NCBI GenBank assembly: GCA_021399345.1
Contig: JAAFKI010000094.1
Location: 1 to 64,000, forward strand
DNA length: 64,000 nucleotides
Direction of reading: 5' to 3'
Source of the DNA: Candidatus Heimdallarchaeota archaeon
GTDB lineage: Archaea > Asgardarchaeota > Heimdallarchaeia > Heimdallarchaeales > Heimdallarchaeaceae
The notes below the pieces were generated by a model. The model worked only from the letters and a program-made list of their open reading frames with translations. It had not been told where the DNA came from and made no database searches. Made by a program: the position numbers and the translations under genes. Below, piece after piece: positions 50,787-61,051 of the stretch; within the stretch, counting starts at the first letter, position 1; every line of letters starts with the position of its first letter.

Positions 50787-52076
50787 CTATTGTTTCACCA
50801 ATTTAACCATATGGCAACTACAAGAAATACATGGATCATATGCACGAGCAATCATTTCTAGTTGTAATTCTGTATCTGGGTTATCTTCAGCTAAAAGTTT
50901 ATCTGCAGCTGTTTTGATGAATTCTTCAACATCATCTAAGAACTGTGCAGTAGGAGTAATAATGTCTGCATGGACTATTTTATGATCCTTAATCTCATAA
51001 GAGTGGTACAAAGTTCCTCTTGGAGCTTCCACAGCAGCTGTTCCTTTACCATCCATTTCATAATCAGTTACAATTTCAGAATCTGGCAAAGCTTTGATTT
51101 GCTCTATCAATCCTGGTATTTGTTCAAAACACCAAAGTGCTTCTATTAATTGAGCCATATTGTTGTATATTGGATTAACTTTCCACTTGTCATTATAGTA
51201 TTTGTCAAACTTCTCTTTTGCTTCTCCAGTAAGTCTATCCCCAATGAGTATTAATCTGGCTAATGCACCAACAGTAAATGGTTTATCTTTGTATTTAGAT
51301 CTCTTAGCATAACTGTGTTCAACAACTCGCTCATTGGTCAGTTTTTTATAATCCTCAACAGGATATTTTTCCCCTGTTGAGATAAGAATTGTTTCTCCTT
51401 CAAAGCCAAATTTGCCATCAGCTGGGTTGCAGCACATGAATTGAGTTTCTCTTTCGCAATAATCAGGGATTGGTAATGTTCCCCAAACATCAATGAAAGC
51501 TGAAATCTTTTCCTTAAATTCAACTGCTTTTTCAGCAAAATAATCTAATTCTTCATCAGTTGGATTTCTTCCAAAACCGCCAATCAGAGCATTTTCTCCA
51601 TGGATTTTTCTTCCATGTAGAAGCTTCATCAACTCAGTTGCGTATTTCTTCATTACTACTGCTTCAACTACTGTGTCTGTGTGAGTAGGAAGCATTGCAA
51701 TAGCAGAAGCTTGTTTAAAGAAATCAGGTAGTGCAAGATAGTATACATGAAGCACATGGCTTTCTATAATTTCTGCATAATGCCAAAGATGTCTAAGTAA
51801 TTGAGTTTTTTCTGGAACTTTTACTTTGAGAGCTTTTTCAATCGCTCTAATTGAAGCATTTCTATGAGATACTGTACAAATTGCACAAATTCTAGCTACT
51901 AAAGAAATGTTTTCATGAATAGTTTTACCTCTAACAAGGGCTTCTATCATTCTTGGTCCCTCGAAAATATTCACAAGAACTTTGTCTACTTTTCCATCTT
52001 TTGAATAAACTTGAATTCCTCCATCCCCTTCAACTCTAGCTAATACATCTACACTAATTGTTTTTTCACCCATCAT
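50787..52076 (-). CDS. hyhL: [NiFe]-hydrogenase large subunit, group 3b-like (HydA/HyhL)
   Basis: L1 RICAICTVSH and L2 DPCISCSCHMV; C-terminal extension MVKLVKQ after the conserved His. Confidence 0.9.
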   Translation of the reverse strand: MMGEKTISVDVLARVEGDGGIQVYSKDGKVDKVLVNIFEGPRMIEALVRGKTIHENISLVARICAICTVSHRNASIRAIEKALKVKVPEKTQLLRHLWHYAEIIESHVLHVYYLALPDFFKQASAIAMLPTHTDTVVEAVVMKKYATELMKLLHGRKIHGENALIGGFGRNPTDEELDYFAEKAVEFKEKISAFIDVWGTLPIPDYCERETQFMCCNPADGKFGFEGETILISTGEKYPVEDYKKLTNERVVEHSYAKRSKYKDKPFTVGALARLILIGDRLTGEAKEKFDKYYNDKWKVNPIYNNMAQLIEALWCFEQIPGLIEQIKALPDSEIVTDYEMDGKGTAAVEAPRGTLYHSYEIKDHKIVHADIITPTAQFLDDVEEFIKTAADKLLAEDNPDTELQLEMIARAYDPCISCSCHMVKLVKQ

Positions 52077-52867
52077 TTTTCACCCTTTAAAGCTAGCTCT
52101 GTAGCTTTACCTCCAAACATCATCAGCTTCCTTTTCGCATCTTCTTCAGTTAAACCAATTTCAACCAACTTCTCAATCATTGATTCAAAGTTTGCTCCTT
52201 CGTATGCTCCAAAGCATCCAACACAAGGAACTCCAAAGTTAGGACAACATGCATCACAACCTCCAGCTGTAACTGGACCTAAACAGAATTTTCCGTGTAA
52301 CAAGAAGCAATCATTTTCTTGGAATTTGCATTCAACGCATACAGGATAAGGATATTTAGTAGGTTTTAAGCCACTTATTAATTTAGTATATATTGGAATG
52401 AAATTTTCCTTGGCAATTGGACAACCTGGAATAGAATAATCGACTTCTATGAACTTATGGATAGGTTCTGCAGGTATTGGATTTCCAACTAATTCACTGA
52501 ATTCAGGAATCTTTCCATCTTTACCATATACAAGAAGCATCCTTTCTTTGAATTCTTTCTCGTTATCACCAAGATATTGAATTCCGCCATGAGTTGCACA
52601 GGTTCCAAGAGCTACAACAATGTCTGCCTTTTCTCTAATTTTTTTAAGTTCTGCAAGCTGTTTATCAGTGTTAATGCTGCCTTCAACAAGAGCAATATCT
52701 ACATGATCAACCTCTTGATGAGATTGAGCCATATGGAAGAATTTTATATCGGCACTTGTAAAGAAATCAACTAATTCGTCTTCCATGTGAAGAATAGCTA
52801 GTTGATCTCCAGCACAACCTGAAAATCCAAAAACTCCAACAACAGGTTTCTTTTCTCTTTGCCACAT
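52073..52867 (-). CDS. hyhS: [NiFe]-hydrogenase small subunit, group 3b-like
   Basis: GVFGFSGCAGDQLAILH, ALGTCATHGGIQYLG, PGCPIAKENF, CLGPVTAGGCDACCPNFGVPCVGCFG. Confidence 0.9.
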   Translation of the reverse strand: MWQREKKPVVGVFGFSGCAGDQLAILHMEDELVDFFTSADIKFFHMAQSHQEVDHVDIALVEGSINTDKQLAELKKIREKADIVVALGTCATHGGIQYLGDNEKEFKERMLLVYGKDGKIPEFSELVGNPIPAEPIHKFIEVDYSIPGCPIAKENFIPIYTKLISGLKPTKYPYPVCVECKFQENDCFLLHGKFCLGPVTAGGCDACCPNFGVPCVGCFGAYEGANFESMIEKLVEIGLTEEDAKRKLMMFGGKATELALKGEK

Positions 52868-52868
52868 T

Positions 52869-53723
52869 TTAGATCAGCTCCTTTATATGCTGAACATCAT
52901 AAAATGTGAAGACTGGTCCTTCTAAACACGTATATCGACCGCCTATGGCGCAATGCCCACAATGCCCTTGTCCGCATTTCATCCTTCTTTCTAAAGTCAT
53001 CAAAATCTGGTCTTTTGGTATTTTCAGCTTAAGTAACTCTTGAATAACATATTTATACATGATTGGTGGTCCACAAATTATAGCTGTCGTTTTCTCGCTG
53101 ACTACTCTATCTGTAATCTTAGGGAATAATGTAGTTACAACACCTTCATGGTAAGGCCATTCTCCAGTATCATCTTTATCAACAGATAAATGGGATTCTA
53201 TGATCCCTCTTTGAGCCATAGCTATGATATCCTCTCTATATAACATATCAGCTGGACTTCTAGCGCCATTCAAGAAAAATACTTGATTAAATTCTTCTCT
53301 TCTGTCTTCTACGTAAAGAAGCACCGATCTTAATGGAATAGCTCCCAAACCACCTGAAATAATTATCAGATCTCTTCCCCTTAGACTCTCCATGTTAAAT
53401 CCATCTCCATAAGGACCTCGTAAATGGACTAAATCCCCTACTTTTAGTTTGAATAAAGCTTCTGTAAATGAACCTACTTTTCTCACTCCAAATTCAATGA
53501 AATCTGTTCTTGTTGGTGGGGAGGATATTGAAAATACTGCTTCACCAACACCTGGTAAAGACATAATTGCAAATTGTCCTGGTTTGTAATTTTCTTCCAC
53601 AATGCTTTCATCTAAGAATTTAAACTTGAAATATCTTGTATCTTCTGTTAAATCCTTCATAGCAAGAATTTTTGCTGGTTGTGTTACGTAAGAATGATCT
53701 CCTTCTCTAGTTGTTATTGCCAT
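52869..53723 (-). CDS. hyhG: Hydrogenase gamma subunit, FAD/NAD(P)-binding (HyhG-like)
   Basis: LRGPYGDGFNMESLRGRDLIIISGGLGAIPLRS; C-terminal [2Fe-2S] motif MKCGQGHCGHCAIGGRYTCLEGP. Confidence 0.9.
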   Translation of the reverse strand: MAITTREGDHSYVTQPAKILAMKDLTEDTRYFKFKFLDESIVEENYKPGQFAIMSLPGVGEAVFSISSPPTRTDFIEFGVRKVGSFTEALFKLKVGDLVHLRGPYGDGFNMESLRGRDLIIISGGLGAIPLRSVLLYVEDRREEFNQVFFLNGARSPADMLYREDIIAMAQRGIIESHLSVDKDDTGEWPYHEGVVTTLFPKITDRVVSEKTTAIICGPPIMYKYVIQELLKLKIPKDQILMTLERRMKCGQGHCGHCAIGGRYTCLEGPVFTFYDVQHIKELI

Positions 53724-54766
53724 TATTCACAAACCTCCTGATTTTCACATACTTCTTCATACAATGCTTTAGAAACTGTTATCACATTGATATCTACTGG
53801 ACAATAGGTTACACATCTTCCACATCCAACACAGCTTGGTTGTCCCCATCTCCCAATGTATTCTTTCAATTTGTGAGTGTAATATAATTTCAAACGAGAA
53901 GTTCTGTCTGGTCTGAAATCATGTCCACCTGCAACCATAGAATAACAAGGAAGTGTACAACTATCTAGAATTCTTTCTCTAAATCCATCTTCTGTGTTCA
54001 TACTTATTCTATCTTCAACATTGAAGCAATTACATGTTGGACATACTAGACTACATGTTCCACAAGATAGACATTTTTCGCCAAATTGATCCCATACTTT
54101 ACTATCGTAATTCAGATGAATTATGTCCGCTAAGTATTTGAACGAAGGTATTTCGCTCTTGAACATTTCTGACCTCTTTTGTTGCCATCTTACGTATTCC
54201 TGAATCTCTTCTTCTGAAATTTCTTCAGTTAGAATGTCTTCATTTTCGATTGCAATACTAAGACCTTTATCTGATCCTACCCACACAAGATAATGGTCAG
54301 CTAATTCAGTAAAGAACAAATCAAAACCGTCCTCTACCATATCAGTACCTGTTGATTGACAAATGCAATTTTCATCAGGTAAGCACGAATGACCTATTAT
54401 TATCAGATTATTTCTTCGTTTTTCGTAATATGGATCTTTAATGTTCCCTAGGAATAATCTATCCAAGATTTTAATTCCATGAATATCACAGGGATGTACT
54501 CCAATAACTATTTGAGTTTCATCACTGACAAACACATCAGTTTGACCAGACTTATCATAACGAAGAGTTTGATATCTAGGTGGTGTAAGGAATTTTTTTG
54601 GACCTATTACTGTCCTTTGATAATCGAAATCAAGATCTTCAAATTTCTCGATTTCTTCAAAGGAATATTTCCCGTTTCCCTTTACTGGTCCATAGAGCTG
54701 CCCTTTAGTTTTTATTTTCTCAATGAACTCTGGAAACCTATCCTTAGACATCTTATAAGTTTTCAT
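53723..54766 (-). CDS. hyhB: Hydrogenase beta subunit, 4Fe-4S (HyhB-like)
   Basis: CLSCGTCSLVCPTCNCF and CVGCGRCVTYCPVDINV. ORF is open to 54934 but the likely start is MKTYKMSKDRFPEF at 54766. Confidence 0.88.
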   Translation of the reverse strand: MKTYKMSKDRFPEFIEKIKTKGQLYGPVKGNGKYSFEEIEKFEDLDFDYQRTVIGPKKFLTPPRYQTLRYDKSGQTDVFVSDETQIVIGVHPCDIHGIKILDRLFLGNIKDPYYEKRRNNLIIIGHSCLPDENCICQSTGTDMVEDGFDLFFTELADHYLVWVGSDKGLSIAIENEDILTEEISEEEIQEYVRWQQKRSEMFKSEIPSFKYLADIIHLNYDSKVWDQFGEKCLSCGTCSLVCPTCNCFNVEDRISMNTEDGFRERILDSCTLPCYSMVAGGHDFRPDRTSRLKLYYTHKLKEYIGRWGQPSCVGCGRCVTYCPVDINVITVSKALYEEVCENQEVCE

Positions 54767-55043
54767 GTCAAGAGAATTTTTAAAATTATACTTATAAGGT
54801 AATCTATAGGGATATCTTCTGAAAATGGAGAATTTTAGAGAGATGCAATAAAGTAATTTTGAGTTTAACTCCAAGATTTTTGATATTTGCAAAATTTTCA
54901 AAAAAGTACTTATCTGTGTGAATTTTTGACACATAAATTAATACAAAACTTAGTTATTAGTTGTTTGAAATATGTATTAACAATATGTATGATACCTTGT
55001 ACAATTAGTTTAAAACTACCTTTAACAGCCTATAAGTAACAAC

Positions 55044-55071
55044 AAATGTTTGTTTAATTATTCAAACGTTT
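55044..55071. promoter_or_regulatory. Imperfect inverted repeat in divergent hydrogenase promoter region
   Basis: AAATGTTTG-tttaattatt-CAAACGTTT, one mismatch in 9-bp arms. Confidence 0.35.
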
Positions 55072-55160
55072 TATTTGTAAGAAAAACTTATAACACATTA
55101 TATAGATGATTTATTAATAAAACATTGATAAAATGCTTGAAAGAGCATCCTATACCCACT

Positions 55161-55189
55161 TTATAATACAAGTCACCTTTGTATTATAA
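55161..55189. promoter_or_regulatory. Perfect 11-7-11 palindrome upstream of group 3c-like hydrogenase operon
   Basis: TTATAATACAA-GTCACCT-TTGTATTATAA; ends 73 bp before the ATG at 55263. Confidence 0.6.
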
Positions 55190-55262
55190 GCCCTATAATT
55201 TCTTTGTTCCTTTGTTACTTCATTAGATTTACTAACCTCTATTACCTCCTAAAGGTGAATAA

Positions 55263-56276
55263 ATGAATAAAAAAGAAATTGAAGAGAATAATAGTTCTAA
55301 TAGTAATAGCAAGTTACAGATAGCATTTTATTGGGCTGCCAGTTGTGGTGGTTGTGAAATCGCTGTACTAGATATAAATGAAAAAATCTTGGATGTTGTT
55401 GCTCTTGCGGACATTCTTTTTTGGCCTGTAGCGTTAGATTTCAAGTATAAAGATGTTGAAGAAATGAAAGATAATCAGATAGATGTCTGTTTCTTCAACG
55501 GATCAGTTAGAACTTCTGAACAAAAATATCTAGCAGAATTACTTAGAAAAAAATCTAAGACTATGGTAGCTTTTGGTTCGTGTGCTGTTGCAGGAGGTAT
55601 TCCAGGTCTAGCTAATTTAACAAGTCGTGAGGAAATATTTCGTGTTGCTTACCTTGAGAATCCTTCTACCGCTAATCCTCAAGGAACCGTACCTAAAACT
55701 GAAGTTGAAGTAAAAGAAGGGATTTTGACTCTTCCTGAATTTTACGATGAGGTTAGGAGTCTCAACCAAGTTATTGATGTTGATTATTATTTGCCGGGGT
55801 GTCCTCCTCATCCTGATTTGATTATGACAGCTATTGAAGCTATAGTAGAAAACAATCTTCCTGAAAAAGGTTCAGTAATTGGGCCATTAAAATCTGTTTG
55901 TGATGAATGTAGATTTGAAAAATCAGAGAAGAAAATAGATTCCATTAAAAGAATTTACGAGCTTGAAACAATAGAAGATAAGTGTCTTCTAGAGCAAGGA
56001 ATTATTTGTTTAGGACCTGCTACACGTGGGGGGTGTGGTGCACAATGTCTAGATGCTAATATGCCCTGTACTGGATGTGGAGGACCAGCTCCTAATTCTA
56101 TTGATCAAGGTGCAAGTATGATGTCTGCTTTGGCTTCTATACTTGGACTAGAAGGAGAAGAGGAAATGAAAGAAGAAGAAGTAGAGAAGCTAATTGAACA
56201 AATAGTAGACCCAGTTGGTACTTTTTACAAATATGGCTTACCAACTGCTATAATCAATAGGAAGGCGAAAGAATGA
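55263..56276 (+). CDS. mvhG: [NiFe]-hydrogenase small subunit, group 3c-like (MvhG)
   Basis: YWAASCGGCEIAVLDINEKIL, AFGSCAVAGGIPGL, LPGCPPHPDLI, CLGPATRGGCGAQCLDANMPCTGCGGP. Confidence 0.9.
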   Translation: MNKKEIEENNSSNSNSKLQIAFYWAASCGGCEIAVLDINEKILDVVALADILFWPVALDFKYKDVEEMKDNQIDVCFFNGSVRTSEQKYLAELLRKKSKTMVAFGSCAVAGGIPGLANLTSREEIFRVAYLENPSTANPQGTVPKTEVEVKEGILTLPEFYDEVRSLNQVIDVDYYLPGCPPHPDLIMTAIEAIVENNLPEKGSVIGPLKSVCDECRFEKSEKKIDSIKRIYELETIEDKCLLEQGIICLGPATRGGCGAQCLDANMPCTGCGGPAPNSIDQGASMMSALASILGLEGEEEMKEEEVEKLIEQIVDPVGTFYKYGLPTAIINRKAKE

Positions 56277-57742
56277 CAAAAACTATTACAATTGATCCAG
56301 TAACAAGATTAGAGGGACACGGAAAGATAGTTATTTTTCTTACAGAAGAAGGAGATGTTGATAATGTTTATCTACAAATACCTGAGTTAAGAGGATTTGA
56401 ACGTTTTTCACAAGGAAGAAGAGCAGAAGACATGCCACAAATAACCTCTAGAATATGTGGTGTTTGTCCAGTAGCTCATCATTTCGCTTCAGCAAAAGCA
56501 TTAGATAGGGCTTTCAATGTCGACCCTCCTCCAGTTGCTAAAAAACTCAGAGAATTAATGTATTGTGGATATTTTATTTATGATCACATATTGCATTTTT
56601 ACTATTTAGGAGGGCCAGATTTTGTTGTAGGTCCAACTGCTCCAGCTGCTAAGAGAAACATATTAGGAGTCATTGAAAAAGCTGGAATTGAAATTGGGAA
56701 AGAAGTTATTAAACACAGAGCTTATGGACAAAAAATTACTGCTATCTTAGGTGGTAAAGCAACTCACCCAGTCTGTGGTTTGCCTGGAGGTGTATCTAAA
56801 TCACTTTCTTCAGATGAAGTTGCGGAAATCAAAACTATGGTCAAATCTTGTGTAGACTTTGCTCAATTCTCACTGAAACTCTTTGATGATATCGTTCTCA
56901 AAAATGAGGATTATGTTAATCTCATTCTAAGTGATCCTTATACTTTGAAGACTTACAACATGGGTTTGGTAGACGAAAACAACAAAGTAAATTTCTATGA
57001 TGGATTAATTCGTGTAACTGATACTCAAGGAAAAGAGTTTCTCAAATTTGATGTCAATGACTATTTCCAACATATAGACGAACATGTTGAAGAATGGAGT
57101 TATATTAAATTTCCATATCTGAAAAAGATTGGTTGGAATGGTTTCACTGATGGTCAAGAAAGCGGTGTTTATAGAGTAGGACCACTTGGAAGGTTAAATG
57201 CAGCAGATGGAATGGCAACTCCTTTAGCAGAAGCAGAAAACAAAAGGATGTATGAAACTCTAGGAGGAAAACCTATCAATTCTACATTAGCTTTTCATTG
57301 GGCAAGACTAATAGAACTATTATATGCAACAGAAAGAGCTCAAGAGCTGATAAATGAACCAGATATCACTTCCAAAAAAATCAGGAACCCAGTTGGACAA
57401 CCTGGTGAAGGAATAGGAGTAACTGAAGCAGCTCGGGGAACACTTATTCATCATTATAAGCTAGATGAGAAGGCTTTAATCGAAAAAGTAAATCTAGTTG
57501 TAGCTACAACTAATAATGCTGCAGCAATTAGTATGTCTATCAGAGAAGCTGCTAAAGGACTTATCAAGAAAGGGGTAGTCAATGATGGATTACTCAATAT
57601 GGTAGAAATGGCATTTAGGGCATATGATCCTTGTTTTGCATGTGCTACGCATTCACTTCCAGGTCAAATGCCTTTGGAAGTACAGATTTATTCACATGAA
57701 AAAAAATTACTCAAAACCATAAGGAGAGAAGATTCAAAATGA
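56273..57742 (+). CDS. mvhA: [NiFe]-hydrogenase large subunit, group 3c-like (MvhA)
   Basis: DPVTRLEGHGKIVIFL; L1 RICGVCPVAHH; L2 DPCFACATHS; C-terminal extension after His. Confidence 0.92.
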   Translation: MTKTITIDPVTRLEGHGKIVIFLTEEGDVDNVYLQIPELRGFERFSQGRRAEDMPQITSRICGVCPVAHHFASAKALDRAFNVDPPPVAKKLRELMYCGYFIYDHILHFYYLGGPDFVVGPTAPAAKRNILGVIEKAGIEIGKEVIKHRAYGQKITAILGGKATHPVCGLPGGVSKSLSSDEVAEIKTMVKSCVDFAQFSLKLFDDIVLKNEDYVNLILSDPYTLKTYNMGLVDENNKVNFYDGLIRVTDTQGKEFLKFDVNDYFQHIDEHVEEWSYIKFPYLKKIGWNGFTDGQESGVYRVGPLGRLNAADGMATPLAEAENKRMYETLGGKPINSTLAFHWARLIELLYATERAQELINEPDITSKKIRNPVGQPGEGIGVTEAARGTLIHHYKLDEKALIEKVNLVVATTNNAAAISMSIREAAKGLIKKGVVNDGLLNMVEMAFRAYDPCFACATHSLPGQMPLEVQIYSHEKKLLKTIRREDSK

Positions 57743-58191
57743 CCGCAACTGAAACAAAAACTGAAATGGAGGAGTTTGAACCTAATATAATAGGTTTCTT
57801 ATGTAATTGGTGCAGTTATGCTGGAGCTGATTTAGCTGGAACCAGCAGGATACAATATCCCCCCAACATTAAGATTATCAAAGTGATGTGTTCTGGAAGA
57901 GTAAATCCAATGTATGTTGTTAATGCTCTTCAACAAGGAGCTGATGGTGTTTTAATCGGAGGTTGTCATCCTGGTGATTGTCATTATCAACATGGCAACT
58001 TGTTAGCTAGACGACGAATGGCAATTCTGAAGAATCTTCTGGAATTCATTGGGATAGATTCGAGGAGGGTTCGAATGACCTGGGTTAGCGCAGCTGAAGG
58101 TAGGAAATTTGCTGAAGTAATTAAAGAAGTTACTGAGGAGATAAAAAAGATTGGTCCAATGAAAGATATTCAGAGGGTGAATGAATGGTAG
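57739..58191 (+). CDS. mvhD: MvhD/FlxD-like [2Fe-2S] electron-transfer protein
   Basis: IIGFLCNWCSYAGADLAGTSRIQYPPNIKIIKVMCSGRVNP and GGCHPGDCHYQHGNLLARRR. Confidence 0.92.
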   Translation: MTATETKTEMEEFEPNIIGFLCNWCSYAGADLAGTSRIQYPPNIKIIKVMCSGRVNPMYVVNALQQGADGVLIGGCHPGDCHYQHGNLLARRRMAILKNLLEFIGIDSRRVRMTWVSAAEGRKFAEVIKEVTEEIKKIGPMKDIQRVNEW

Positions 58192-59168
58192 ATCAGCAAC
58201 TGCTTATAGAGGAAGTTAAGAAAGTTGTATCACGTGATGATGTTAAATATGTTATTGGCTATAAGAAAGGAACATCTGGTTTTGCAATAAGTCCAGCATT
58301 TGCTTATTCCACTGAATATGCAGATAAATTCATCTTTAACCCCTTATGCAAAAAGAATCTTGCTGCTTATCCCCTCTTAGAAGATAAACTTCCTTTGAAA
58401 CGAGGAGAAGAAGAGGATAAAAGAAAGATAGGCATTGTTGTAAAAGGGTGTGACTCTCGAGCATTGGTTCAGATTATCCAAGAGAAAGGTCTTAAACGTG
58501 AGGACTTAGTTATTATTGGCATTCCGTGTTCAGGTATTATTGATCACAAGAAAATTACAGCAAAATTCCCCAATGAAACATCTTATTCTGCGATAGAAGA
58601 AGAGCAAGGATTTTATAAAATTACTATTAATGGAGAAGTTCATGAAATTGCTAAAGAGGAACTGTTAGCCGATTACTGTACTAGTTGTATTGCTCCTAAT
58701 CCTGTAATTTATGATGTACTTATCGGGGAAGAGGTTGAACCTTGGAATTTAGAAGAGCATAAGAATCTTGATGTTCTAGAAGAAAAAGATGTTGGAGAGA
58801 GATGGGAATACTGGAAAGAACACTTTGATAGATGTATTCGATGCTATGCCTGTAGAGAAGCATGCCCATTGTGTTATTGTAAGGAATGTATGGCTGATCT
58901 TCTTAATCCTCAGTGGATTAGACGATCTGTAAATCTATCAGAAAATACTGCATGGAATATTATGCGAGCATATCATCTAGCAGGACGTTGCGTAGGGTGT
59001 GGAGAGTGTGAATCTGTTTGTCCTGTAAACATCCCTCTTATGGAACTAAACAAAGAGATTGAGAAAGACGTGAAAAATATGTTTGAATATTCTGCAGGTA
59101 TGGACTTGGAAGAAAAACCGTTGTTTGGTACCTTCCGACCTGATGATCCCGAGGAGTTTATTATGTGA
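58185..59168 (+). CDS. 4Fe-4S dicluster protein with FrhB-like N-terminus (FlxC-like)
   Basis: VVKGCDSRALVQIIQEKGLKREDLVIIGIPCSG; CIRCYACREACPLCYCKEC and CVGCGECESVCPVNIPL. Confidence 0.8.
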   Translation: MVDQQLLIEEVKKVVSRDDVKYVIGYKKGTSGFAISPAFAYSTEYADKFIFNPLCKKNLAAYPLLEDKLPLKRGEEEDKRKIGIVVKGCDSRALVQIIQEKGLKREDLVIIGIPCSGIIDHKKITAKFPNETSYSAIEEEQGFYKITINGEVHEIAKEELLADYCTSCIAPNPVIYDVLIGEEVEPWNLEEHKNLDVLEEKDVGERWEYWKEHFDRCIRCYACREACPLCYCKECMADLLNPQWIRRSVNLSENTAWNIMRAYHLAGRCVGCGECESVCPVNIPLMELNKEIEKDVKNMFEYSAGMDLEEKPLFGTFRPDDPEEFIM

Positions 59169-59174
59169 GGTGTT

Positions 59175-60206
59175 ATGATGGAAACATTAATTTTACAAAA
59201 AGACAAACTTACTAAACTGATTGAGAAACTCTCTTCCAGTCATGTTCTATATGGTCCTATTGAAGAAAATGGATTTTCATTGTTCAAGCAAATTAGGGAT
59301 TTCAAGGAACTAAACCTAAAATATCTTCTAACACGTGTCCCTCCAAAATCTCTTATCTTCAAACAGACAGAGACTCTATTCAAGTTTATACCAGGGAGAA
59401 AAGGCACAGTCACTTCGTCAGAAATAAATGAAGAGAAGAGTATAATTTTTGCAATTAGACCTTGTGATGCGCGTAGTTTTAAAATACTTGATCCAGTTTT
59501 CGAAGGGAATTTTGAAGATCCATTTTACATTTCAAAAAGGAAAAATACTGTTCTAATTGGATTAACTTGTAACTCTCCAGAGAAGAATTGTTTCTGCACT
59601 TCATTTGATGATAGTCCCGGTTCAACTGAAAATGTTGACATTCTTTTTACAGATTTAGATGATAAGTTCTTTGTAGAAGTAGTTACAGAAAAGGGTAAAA
59701 ATCTGATAAAATCAATAGAAGATGTATTTGAAAAATCTACAAAAAATGATGAAGATTCAAAGAGAAATATTGTGACCAATTCTGTTGAAAGTATCACAAG
59801 AAAAATGGATCTTGATGGATTAGTCCCTAAACTTGATAAGATGTTTGATCACGAATTATGGCATAATACTGCCCAAAAATGTATTGGATGTGGAATCTGT
59901 ACTTATTTGTGTCCGACATGTCATTGTTTTGATATGCAAGATGAATCTTCTCTGAGAGAAGGAGCAAGAATTCGTGTATGGGATTCGTGTATGTATCCTG
60001 AATACACTCATCATGCCTCAGGACACAATCCAAGAGCAATAAGAATGAGCAGAGTAAGAAATAGGGTTTATCACAAGTTCAGTTATTTCCCTAAGAATGA
60101 AGATATCACGGCTTGTACGGGTTGTGGGAGATGTATTGATTATTGTCCTGTAAATATTGATATAATTGATGTAATAGAAAAAGTGGGGGTCATAGCAAAT
60201 GAGTAA
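59175..60206 (+). CDS. 4Fe-4S protein, HyhB/FlxB-like, paralog of 53723..54766
   Basis: CIGCGICTYLCPTCHCFDMQD and CTGCGRCIDYCPVNIDI; same architecture as the HyhB subunit of the divergent operon. Confidence 0.88.
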   Translation: MMETLILQKDKLTKLIEKLSSSHVLYGPIEENGFSLFKQIRDFKELNLKYLLTRVPPKSLIFKQTETLFKFIPGRKGTVTSSEINEEKSIIFAIRPCDARSFKILDPVFEGNFEDPFYISKRKNTVLIGLTCNSPEKNCFCTSFDDSPGSTENVDILFTDLDDKFFVEVVTEKGKNLIKSIEDVFEKSTKNDEDSKRNIVTNSVESITRKMDLDGLVPKLDKMFDHELWHNTAQKCIGCGICTYLCPTCHCFDMQDESSLREGARIRVWDSCMYPEYTHHASGHNPRAIRMSRVRNRVYHKFSYFPKNEDITACTGCGRCIDYCPVNIDIIDVIEKVGVIANE

Positions 60207-61038
60207 AAACCCATATAGTCCATGGTTAGCTACAATTTCTGGAATTAAACAAGAAGCTGTTGGTGAGAGACCTATTAAGACTTTCAAATTAGTTTTGGAA
60301 GACGAAGAAATAAGGAATAATTTCTCTTTTATTCCAGGTCAGTGTATTATGGTTAGTCTTTTTGGCACTGGTGAATGTTTCTTTGCTATTTCTTCTTCAC
60401 CAACTCAAAAGGAATACATAGAAGTGAGCGTTCTAAAATTGGGTAAAGTAACAACTGAGTTGCACCAATATGAACCTGGAGATTCAGTAGGATTGAGAGG
60501 TCCTTATGGTAATCACTTCAATGTGAAAGAGTGGGAAGGAAAGAATTTGTTATTTATTGGAGGAGGAATCGGTCAAGCTCCACTTCGTTCAATAATTAAT
60601 TTCGCTCTAGATAAACGAGAAAAATATGCAAATTTAGACATTATTTATGGAGCGAGAAGTACAAATGATTTGTGCTATAAAGAAGAATTCGCAGAATTAG
60701 GAAAGAGAGATGATGTAAATATCCATCTATCTATAGATGTTGAAGAAGAGGGGTGGAATGAATATGTTGGATTTGTTCCTGATAATCTAAAAAGATTGAA
60801 TCCAACTCCAGACAATACTATAGCGATAACGTGCGGACCTCCAATAATGATCAAATATGTAATTCAGAATTTAGAGGATCTTGGATTTGAAGATGACCAA
60901 ATTTTCACGACTCTAGAAATGAGAATGAAATGTGGAATAGGCATTTGTGGAAGATGTAACATAGGCAATCTCTATGTTTGTAAAGATGGTCCAGTATTTT
61001 CATATGGACAACTGAGAAATCTAGAAGGAGATATGTGA
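60199..61038 (+). CDS. FAD/NAD(P)-binding subunit, HyhG/FlxA-like, paralog of 52869..53723
   Basis: LRGPYGNHFNVKEWEGKNLLFIGGGIGQAPLRS and MKCGIGICGRCNIGNLYVCKDGP. Confidence 0.88.
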   Translation: MSKNPYSPWLATISGIKQEAVGERPIKTFKLVLEDEEIRNNFSFIPGQCIMVSLFGTGECFFAISSSPTQKEYIEVSVLKLGKVTTELHQYEPGDSVGLRGPYGNHFNVKEWEGKNLLFIGGGIGQAPLRSIINFALDKREKYANLDIIYGARSTNDLCYKEEFAELGKRDDVNIHLSIDVEEEGWNEYVGFVPDNLKRLNPTPDNTIAITCGPPIMIKYVIQNLEDLGFEDDQIFTTLEMRMKCGIGICGRCNIGNLYVCKDGPVFSYGQLRNLEGDM

Positions 61039-61051
61039 AGGTGGTATAATA

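Noticed and set aside
54767-54934. N-terminal extension of the HyhB ORF in the supplied track.
   Set aside because: The extension (MCQKFTQISTFLKILQISKI...) does not look like the family; the normal HyhB-like start MKTYKMSKDRF is at 54766, so the extra part is open by chance within the promoter region.
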